Of a stretch of DNA of 64,000 bases, positions 58,088 through 64,000 are shown in pieces. Position numbers and translations under genes: made by a program. Numbering within the stretch: the stretch's first letter is position 1; each line of letters opens with the position of its first letter. The DNA lies in NCBI GenBank assembly GCA_963761655.1, contig CAVXHI010000003.1:186001-250000 (forward strand), written 5' to 3'. Source of the DNA: RYN-122 sp963761655 (GTDB lineage Bacteria; Actinomycetota; Actinomycetes; Mycobacteriales; SCTD01). Below the pieces are notes generated by a model, which was not told the DNA's origin, searched no databases, and saw nothing but the letters and a program-made list of their open reading frames with translations.

Positions 58088-59022
58088 GAGGCGGCCAGGG
58101 CGTCGCGGAACTGCCGCGCGACGGCCCGCAGCTCCGCCTCCGGGTCGACCCCGGCCTCGCGGCACCGCCGGACCAGCTCCCACAGCTCGCCGCCCAGGCC
58201 CTCGAAGGCCGGGACCTCGCCACCGGACCGCTTCTGCAGGGACGCCGCGAGCGACAACGCCGGCTGCCCCATCGGGACGCCGCTGGTGGCGGTCTTGCCC
58301 TCGGCCGCCTTGAGCTGCGCCCAGCTGCCCTCGAGGTCGTCGGAGGACGCCCCCGCGAACACGTGCGGGTGCCGGCGCACGAGCTTCGCGACGAGGGTGT
58401 CGGCGACGTCGTCGATCGACCAGTCCTCCGCGATCCGGGCGTGGAAGACGACCTGCAGCAGGACGTCGCCGAGCTCCTCGCGCAGCGCCTCGGTGTCGCC
58501 CTCCTCGAGCGCCTCGTAGGCCTCGTACGCCTCCTCGATCAGGTACTTCCTGAGCGACGCGTGGGTCTGCTCCGCGTCCCAGGGGCAGCCGCCGGGGCTG
58601 CGCAGCCGGTCCATCAGGCCCACGACGTCGAGCAGGTGGCTGCCCGGGAGGTCGTAGGAGCCGTAGACGACGTCGAGGGAGCCGCCCTCGCGGGCCGCCA
58701 CGTCACCGAGCGCCCGCACCAGCCCGCCGTCGGCGTCGCCGTCGGTCAGCCAGACGACCCGCTCCGGCCGCGACGCGAGGTCCCGGGCGAGGGCGACGTC
58801 GGCCGGGGACGCCTCGCCCCCGTAGCCGGTGCGCAGGCCCTCGGACGCGTCGGGACGCGGCACGACGACGACGTCGACCCCGGCGTCGCGCAGGAACGGC
58901 ACCTGGGGGTGGTCGTCCCGGCCGACGAGCACCGGCGCCGAGCGCAGCGCCTCCCAGGCCGGCCAGGACAGCAGGCCGGGCGGCGTCCGCGGGGAGGTGA
59001 CGACGAGGACGACGCCGGGCAC
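58084..59022 (-). CDS. mazG: Nucleoside triphosphate pyrophosphohydrolase MazG
   Basis: Hydrolyses (d)NTPs to NMP and pyrophosphate, a house-cleaning and stringent-response-related enzyme. 312 residues: N-terminal 125 residues of tetrapyrrole-methylase-like fold (VLVVTSPRTPPGLLSWPAWE), then the MazG domain with GGCPWDAEQTHASLRKYL, EEAYEAYEALEEGDTEALRE and ELGDVLLQVVFHARIAED (the EExxE/ExxD metal residues). A second, partial MazG-like repeat follows. GTG start at 59022. Confidence 0.92.
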   Translation of the reverse strand: MPGVVLVVTSPRTPPGLLSWPAWEALRSAPVLVGRDDHPQVPFLRDAGVDVVVVPRPDASEGLRTGYGGEASPADVALARDLASRPERVVWLTDGDADGGLVRALGDVAAREGGSLDVVYGSYDLPGSHLLDVVGLMDRLRSPGGCPWDAEQTHASLRKYLIEEAYEAYEALEEGDTEALREELGDVLLQVVFHARIAEDWSIDDVADTLVAKLVRRHPHVFAGASSDDLEGSWAQLKAAEGKTATSGVPMGQPALSLAASLQKRSGGEVPAFEGLGGELWELVRRCREAGVDPEAELRAVARQFRDALAAS

Positions 59023-59027
59023 GGGCG

Positions 59028-60128
59028 CTACTGGCCGGCGGGGGGCGGCTCGACCGGGACGCCGCCGTCGGGGGCGGGCTCGCCGGGGGCGACCTGCTGC
59101 TGGGCCGGGTCGCCGAGCGGGGCGGCGCTGGAGCCGCCCTCCGGGGCGGGCGAGCTGACCACGCCCGGGCCGTCGGGGGCGACCTCGGCGACGACCACCT
59201 GCTCGCGGTCCCACCGGCCGAAGCGGGGGTTGACCCTGATCCGGTCCCGGCGCTCCACGCGCCGCAGCTCGTCGAGCAGGGCGGCCTGGCTCTGCTGCTG
59301 CAGCACCTGGCGCCGGAGCTCCGGGGTGGCCTGCGCGAGCGTGCGCGTGGTCCGGCTGACCAGCTGGTAGACGTGGAAGCCGTCCTGCTCCTGCGTGACG
59401 CCGAGGGCGCCGGGCCGACCCGCGAACAGGGCCGTCTCGAGCTTCGTGCCGGTGGTGCCGCGCCCGATGGGGGGCAGCTGCCCGCCGGCCGCCTTGGTGG
59501 CGGCGTCGGTGGAGCGGGCCGTGGCGACCTGGGCGAACGTGCCGGGGGCGGCCTTCACCTGCGCCAGGACCTGCTGCGCCTCCGCCGCGGTGGCCACGAC
59601 GATGTGCCGGGCCGAGACGGTGTCGAACTGCGCGATGTTCTCCGTGTAGAGCGACCGCAGCTGCTCGGCCGGCACGGGGAGGGCCGCCGTCAGGGCGTCG
59701 CCGAGCTTCTGCCGGTAGAGGCCGTCGCGCAGCACCCCGCGGAGCTCGGCCGGAGCCACGAGCGACTGCGCGGCCTGCGCCTCGAGGGCCTGCTGCCCGC
59801 CGGCCCGCTGCACGAGGTCGGCCAGCTGCGTGTCGACCTCGCCCTCCGTGACCGTGATGCCCTTGGCGCGCGCGGCCGCTGCCGTCAGGTCCGACCGCAG
59901 CAGGTTGGTGAGCACCTGGCGCTGGAACGCCGGACGCTCGGTCCCGACCTGGTCCGCGATCGCCTTCACCGCGAGGTCGCGGTCGACGATCTTCTGCAGG
60001 TCGGTGTCGGTGATCCGGTCGCTGCCCAGGGTGGCCGCCGCACCCGTGCGGACCGCGCCGCTGCACCCGCTGAGCAGGACGGCCGCGAGCACGACCGGGA
60101 CGACACGGGCAGTGCGGGACAGCGTCAT
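59028..60128 (-). CDS. SurA N-terminal/PpiC-like lipoprotein peptidyl-prolyl isomerase
   Basis: 366 residues: signal peptide with lipobox LLSGC, then a SurA_N-like helical domain (RPAFQRQVLTNLLRSDLTAA), a parvulin core (SARHIVVATAAEAQQVLAQV, ARSTDAATKAAGGQLP) and a long C-terminal arm with Pro/Ser/Gly tail. PpiC parvulins fold exported proteins in the cell wall. It lies between mfd and mazG, ten and five bases from each. Catalysis rests on the RHI/V motif; some relatives are chaperones only. Confidence 0.87.
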   Translation of the reverse strand: MTLSRTARVVPVVLAAVLLSGCSGAVRTGAAATLGSDRITDTDLQKIVDRDLAVKAIADQVGTERPAFQRQVLTNLLRSDLTAAAARAKGITVTEGEVDTQLADLVQRAGGQQALEAQAAQSLVAPAELRGVLRDGLYRQKLGDALTAALPVPAEQLRSLYTENIAQFDTVSARHIVVATAAEAQQVLAQVKAAPGTFAQVATARSTDAATKAAGGQLPPIGRGTTGTKLETALFAGRPGALGVTQEQDGFHVYQLVSRTTRTLAQATPELRRQVLQQQSQAALLDELRRVERRDRIRVNPRFGRWDREQVVVAEVAPDGPGVVSSPAPEGGSSAAPLGDPAQQQVAPGEPAPDGGVPVEPPPAGQ

Positions 60129-60138
60129 GCTCCCGAGC

Positions 60139-63100
60139 CTAGCGAGGGACCGCAGCCGCCGCGGCCACGCTCTCGCCCAGCACGGCCTCGAGCAGCTGCG
60201 ACGCCCACTGCAGCAGGGCGACGTCGCGCAGGGGCTGCCCGCCGACGCGGGCGGTCTTCGGCGTCGGGACCAGGACGGTGCCGACGGCCGGCTTGACCGT
60301 CGTCCCCGGGTAGAGCCGGGTGAGGCGCATCTGCTGGCTCTCCCTGAGCTGCAGCGGCGCGAACCGCACGCCCTGGCTGCCCTGCAGCGCCACCTCGGTG
60401 AGCCCGTAGGACTTCGCGACGGCGCGGAAGCGGGCCACGGCGAGCAGGTTCTCCACCGGCGTCGGGAGCGGGCCGTACCGGTCGACGAGCTCGGCCTTCA
60501 CCGCCTCGATCGCGGCCTCGTCGCTGGCCGAGGCGAGCCGCCGGTAGGCCTCGAGGCGCAGCCGCTCCCCCGGCACGTAGGCGTGCGGCAGGTGCGCGTC
60601 GACCGGGAGGTCGACCTTGCACTCGGCGACCTCCTCGACGTCCTCCCCGGGCATGGCGCCGGACTTCTTGAAGTCGCCGACGGCCTCGCCCACGAGGCGC
60701 ATGTAGAGGTCGAAGCCGACGCTCGCGATGTGGCCGGCCTGCTCGCCGCCGAGCAGGTTCCCGGCGCCGCGGATCTCGAGGTCCTTCATGGCGACCGCCA
60801 TGCCGGCGCCGATCTCGGTGTTCTGCGCGATGGTCGCGAGCCGGTCGTGGGCGAGCTCCGTGAGCGGCTTCTCCGGCGGGTAGGTGAAGTAGGCGTAGGC
60901 GCGCTCGCGGCCACGGCCGACGCGGCCGCGGATCTGGTGCAGCTGGGACAGGCCGAAGGCGTCGGCCCGTTCGACGATGAGCGTGTTGGCGTTGGGGATG
61001 TCGAGGCCGCTCTCGACGATCGTGGTGCTGACGAGGACGTCGTAGTCCTTGTTCCAGAACCCGACCATGACCTGCTCGAGGGCCTCCTCGGTCATCTGCC
61101 CGTGGCCGGTCGCGATCCGGGCCTCGGGCACGAGCTCGCTCAGCCGCTTGGCGGTCCGGTCGATGCTCTCGACCCGGTTGTGCAGGAAGAAGACCTGCCC
61201 CTCGCGCAGGAGCTCGCGCCGGATCGCGGCGGTGATCTGCTTCTCGTCGTACGGCCCGACGAAGGTCAGCACCGGGTGGCGCTCCTCGGGCGGCGTGAGG
61301 ATCGTGCTCATCTCGCGGATGCCGGTGAGGCTCATCTCGAGCGTGCGGGGGATCGGCGTCGCGGACATCGTCAGGACGTCCACGGCCGTGCGCATCTGCT
61401 TGAGGTGCTCCTTGTGCTCGACACCGAAGCGCTGCTCCTCGTCGACGATCACCAGGCCCAGGTCCTTGAACGCGATGTCCTTGCCGAGCAGGCGGTGCGT
61501 CCCGATGACGACGTCGATCGTGCCGTCCTTCATGCCGGCGAGGACCTCGGTCTGCTCCTTGGCGGAGTTGAAGCGGCTGGTCGCCCGGACGGTGACGGGG
61601 AACTGCGCGAAGCGGTCGCGGAAGGTCCCGTAGTGCTGCTGGACCAGCAGGGTGGTGGGCACCAGCACGGCCACCTGCTTGCCGTCCTGCACGGCCTTGA
61701 ACGCGGCCCGCACGGCGATCTCGGTCTTGCCGTAGCCGACGTCGCCCATGATCACCCGGTCCATGGGGACGCTGCGCTCCATGTCGGCCTTGACCTCGTT
61801 GATCGCCTCGAGCTGGTCGGGCGTCTCGACGTAGGGGAACGCGTCCTCGAGCTCGCGCTGCCACGGGGTGTCCGGCGCGAAGGCGTGCCCGGGAGCGCTC
61901 GTGCGGGCGGCGTAGAGCTGGATGAGTCCGGCGGCGATCTCCCTGACCGCCTTCTTGGCGCGGCCCTTGCGCTTGGCCCAGTCGCCGCCGCCCATCTTGT
62001 CCAGGCTCGGCGCCTCGCCCCCGACGTAGCGGGTCACGAGCTCGAGCTGGTCGGTCGGGACGTAGAGCTTGTCGCCCGGGTGGCCCTTCTTGCTGGGCGC
62101 GTACTCGATGACCATGTACTCGCGGGTCGCGCCCTGCACGGTGCGCTGCACCATCTCGACGTAGCGCCCGACGCCGTGCTGCTCGTGCACCACCGGGTCG
62201 CCCTTGGCCAGGGCCAAGGGGTCGACGGCGTTCCGGCGCCGGCTGGGCATCCGCTTGGACGGGTCCTTGGCGCCGGTCCCGCGGGTGCCGGTGAGGTCGG
62301 ACTCCGTGAGCACGAGGGTCTTGAGCAGGTCGCTGGAGAAGCCCGTCCCGAGGCAGCCCTGGGTGACGGTGACCCGGCCGGCCGCGCTCTCGCCGTCGAG
62401 GACGGCAGGGACGTCGGCGTTGCGGAGCACCTCGATCAGCCGCTCCGCCGTGCCGTGCCCCTCGGCGGACAGGACGACCCGCCAGCCGTCCTCGCTGAGG
62501 CGCTTCACGTCCTCGACGGCCCGCTCGGTCTCACCCCGGTACGCCGTCGGCTGCTTGGCGGCGAGCACGACGGCGTCGTCCTCGAGGTCCTCGTCGGCGG
62601 TGAACGGCGACAGGCTCCACCACGGCATCCGGAGCTCGCCGGCGTGCGCGCGGACGTCCTGCAGGGTGCGGTACGCGGCGGCGCCGAGGTCGAGCGGGGC
62701 GGCCCCGCCGGTCGCGGCGGTGGCCCAGGAGGCCTCGAGGAACTCCTGGCTGGTGCGGACGAGGTCGTGCGCGCGGGTGCGGACCTTCTCCGGGTCGCAC
62801 ACGACGACGCTCGTGCCCGCCGGCAGCTCGTCGAGGAGCAGCTGCAGGTCGTCGACGAGGACCGGGGCGAGCGCCTCCATGCCCTCGACCGGGGTGCCGT
62901 CGGCGATCTTGTCGAGCATCTCGGCGAGCTGCGGCTGCTGCTCCTTCAGCTCCTTCGCCCGGGCCCGGACGGCCGGCGTCAGCAGCAGCTCGCGGCAGGG
63001 CGGGGCCCACAGCCCGTGCTCGACCGCACCGGGCAGCGACCGCTGGTCGGCGACCTTGAAGGAGCGGACCTCCTCCACGGTGTCGCCCCAGAGCTCGACC

Positions 63101-63699
63101 CGGACCGGGTGCTCCTCCGTGGGCGGGAAGACGTCGAGGATGCCTCCGCGGACGGCGAACTCGCCGCGCTTCTCCACGAGGTCGACCCGCGAGTAGGCCA
63201 GCTCGACCAGCCGCTCGACCAGGCGGTCGAGGCCCCCCTGGACGTCCTCGCCCTGCAGCGCCTGCACGGGCTCGAGGTCGGCGAGGCCGGGCACCTGCGG
63301 CTGCAGGACGCTGCGCACCGGGCAGACCACGACCTGGACCGGACCGGTGGCGGGGTCGTCCGCGCGGGGGTGCTTGAGCCGGCGCAGCACCGCGAGCCGC
63401 TTGCCGACGGTGTCGGCCCGGGGGCTCAGCCGCTCGTGCGGGAGCGTCTCCCAGGACGGGTAGCTGGCGACGAGGTCGGGGTCCATGAGGCAGCCCAGGG
63501 CGTCGGCCAGGTCCTCGGCCTCGCGCCCGGTGGCCGTCACAGCGAGGACGGTGCGGCCCTGGCGCGCCAGGCTGGCGACGACGAACGGCCGCAGCCCGAC
63601 CGGCCCGGTCAGGTCGAGCACGGGGGTCTCGGGCGCGTCGAGGGCGCGGGCGAGGGAGGGGTCGGCGGCGACGACGTCGAGCAGTCCGGCGAGGGACAC
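60139..63699 (-). CDS. mfd: Transcription-repair coupling factor Mfd
   Basis: Removes stalled RNA polymerase and recruits UvrA to damage. 1186 residues, full family length. Order of domains: UvrB-homology N-terminus (ATGREAEDLADALG, PPTEEHPVRVELWGD), CarD-like polymerase-interaction domain near 495-560 (DPVVHEQHGVGRYVE), superfamily 2 helicase core with Walker A GDVGYGKTEIA, DEEQ box VIVDEEQRFG, and RGRVGRGRERAYAYF (motif VI), then the TRG and C-terminal D7 region. GTG start at 63699. Confidence 0.97.
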   Translation of the reverse strand: MSLAGLLDVVAADPSLARALDAPETPVLDLTGPVGLRPFVVASLARQGRTVLAVTATGREAEDLADALGCLMDPDLVASYPSWETLPHERLSPRADTVGKRLAVLRRLKHPRADDPATGPVQVVVCPVRSVLQPQVPGLADLEPVQALQGEDVQGGLDRLVERLVELAYSRVDLVEKRGEFAVRGGILDVFPPTEEHPVRVELWGDTVEEVRSFKVADQRSLPGAVEHGLWAPPCRELLLTPAVRARAKELKEQQPQLAEMLDKIADGTPVEGMEALAPVLVDDLQLLLDELPAGTSVVVCDPEKVRTRAHDLVRTSQEFLEASWATAATGGAAPLDLGAAAYRTLQDVRAHAGELRMPWWSLSPFTADEDLEDDAVVLAAKQPTAYRGETERAVEDVKRLSEDGWRVVLSAEGHGTAERLIEVLRNADVPAVLDGESAAGRVTVTQGCLGTGFSSDLLKTLVLTESDLTGTRGTGAKDPSKRMPSRRRNAVDPLALAKGDPVVHEQHGVGRYVEMVQRTVQGATREYMVIEYAPSKKGHPGDKLYVPTDQLELVTRYVGGEAPSLDKMGGGDWAKRKGRAKKAVREIAAGLIQLYAARTSAPGHAFAPDTPWQRELEDAFPYVETPDQLEAINEVKADMERSVPMDRVIMGDVGYGKTEIAVRAAFKAVQDGKQVAVLVPTTLLVQQHYGTFRDRFAQFPVTVRATSRFNSAKEQTEVLAGMKDGTIDVVIGTHRLLGKDIAFKDLGLVIVDEEQRFGVEHKEHLKQMRTAVDVLTMSATPIPRTLEMSLTGIREMSTILTPPEERHPVLTFVGPYDEKQITAAIRRELLREGQVFFLHNRVESIDRTAKRLSELVPEARIATGHGQMTEEALEQVMVGFWNKDYDVLVSTTIVESGLDIPNANTLIVERADAFGLSQLHQIRGRVGRGRERAYAYFTYPPEKPLTELAHDRLATIAQNTEIGAGMAVAMKDLEIRGAGNLLGGEQAGHIASVGFDLYMRLVGEAVGDFKKSGAMPGEDVEEVAECKVDLPVDAHLPHAYVPGERLRLEAYRRLASASDEAAIEAVKAELVDRYGPLPTPVENLLAVARFRAVAKSYGLTEVALQGSQGVRFAPLQLRESQQMRLTRLYPGTTVKPAVGTVLVPTPKTARVGGQPLRDVALLQWASQLLEAVLGESVAAAAAVPR

Positions 63700-63814
63700 A
63701 GGTCTCCTGAGAACGGCGAGAGGCCCCGGTCGGCCGAGAGGCCGGGGGCTGGCTCCCAGGCTACGGCCGGGGCGGGGCCACGCCGGGGTGAGCCGGCGTG
63801 CCCTGCGGCACGTG

Positions 63815-63897
63815 CGGACTCCACCTCGGCCCGGACCCGGGACCGGTGCGGCCGGCCCCGGCGCACCCAGGGGGTGGTCCGGGCGGGGTGGAGTCCG
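63815..63897. repeat. Inverted repeat in the mfd-pth gap
   Basis: CGGACTCCACC (63815-63825) and GGTGGAGTCCG (63887-63897) are exact complements, 61 bases apart. The intervening DNA is very GC-rich and could fold further. The 222-base gap (63700-63921) follows the pth stop and precedes mfd, so the element may be a pth terminator or part of the mfd leader. No promoter boxes are convincing. Confidence 0.45.
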
Positions 63898-63921
63898 GAC
63901 CTGCCGCTGCCCGCGGGTGAC

Positions 63922-64000
63922 CTACGGCAGCATCGGGTGGAACGTGTTCTGGGCCGCCTCGAGCGTGCCCGTCAGCAGCGCCTCCACGGCGTCCGCCGCC
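63922..64000 (-). CDS. pth: Peptidyl-tRNA hydrolase Pth, C-terminal end only
   Basis: Only the last 25 codons are in the window: DAVEALLTGTLEAAQNTFHP, then MLP and TAG at 63924-63922. The segment DAVE-x-L...AAQN-x-FH is the typical C-terminus of actinobacterial Pth, and pth usually precedes mfd in this group. The call relies on this short match plus gene order. Confidence 0.7.
   Translation of the reverse strand, partial: AADAVEALLTGTLEAAQNTFHPMLP

Overview
The window is high-GC, gene-dense DNA with many GTG starts and stop-start overlaps, and no gap between genes exceeds 300 bases. It is actinobacterial: it carries mca (mycothiol S-conjugate amidase) beside DUF4307 and greA, a DUF501 gene between ftsB and ppx, the order pth-mfd-mazG-eno, and a tRNA-Leu(UAA) like Streptomyces bldA. 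A proton-pump rhodopsin next to a lycopene cyclase suggests a sunlit-surface or aquatic actinobacterium. The genus cannot be settled from the sequence.

Layout. 1-5475: DEAD-box helicase (cut by the window edge), a methyltransferase, arfB, mca, DUF4307, greA, ilvA. 5588-14647: nine minus-strand genes, each overlapping the next: inositol-phosphate synthase, HD-like protein, methyltransferase, Gfo/Idh oxidoreductase, zinc-ribbon/metallo-beta-lactamase protein, stand-alone YcaO, TIM-barrel isomerase, GT4 glycosyltransferase and PIG-L deacetylase. This is the best candidate for an undescribed pathway. 14756-20021: FIST sensor, AAA ATPase + small membrane protein + VWA protein, and a membrane protein with an Ada-like Cys motif. 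20050-27636: a branched-chain amino-acid-type (Liv) ABC transporter, an orphan surface protein and a secreted caspase-like protein with an EF-hand. 27668-32113: cystathionine gamma-synthase, lycopene cyclase, rhodopsin, cystathionine beta-synthase. 32217-40872: SGNH hydrolase, thiolase, a secreted six-Cys protein, a glycosyltransferase, two CNNM/CorC-type membrane proteins, a sulfurtransferase, a Bax inhibitor-1 homologue. 41006-43198: tRNA-Leu(UAA), HNH protein, EAL protein. 43228-49218: sugar ABC transporter with a Gfo/Idh dehydrogenase and a divergent ROK regulator. 49225-64000: conserved housekeeping block udg-ppx-DUF501-ftsB-eno, then an accessory insert (FMO, DUF885 peptidase, lactate-dehydrogenase-like enzyme, MOSC-like protein, lipoprotein), then mazG, a SurA/PpiC lipoprotein, mfd and the 3' end of pth.

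How the genes may work together. In the nine-gene cluster an inositol phosphate could be made, oxidised, isomerised, glycosylated and deacetylated. That resembles mycothiol chemistry (Ino1, MshA-type GT4, MshB-type deacetylase), with a YcaO ATP-dependent enzyme, a methyltransferase and a metallohydrolase added. The two sulfur genes and the sulfurtransferase point to transsulfuration. The xyl-type ABC genes, dehydrogenase and ROK repressor look like one sugar-uptake regulon.

Data quality: six genes (mca, ycaO, lycopene cyclase, metB, the first CNNM gene, eno) each carry one single-base shift inside otherwise intact family sequence. Because eno is essential, sequencing or assembly errors are the likeliest cause. 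Coordinates for these genes span both frames.
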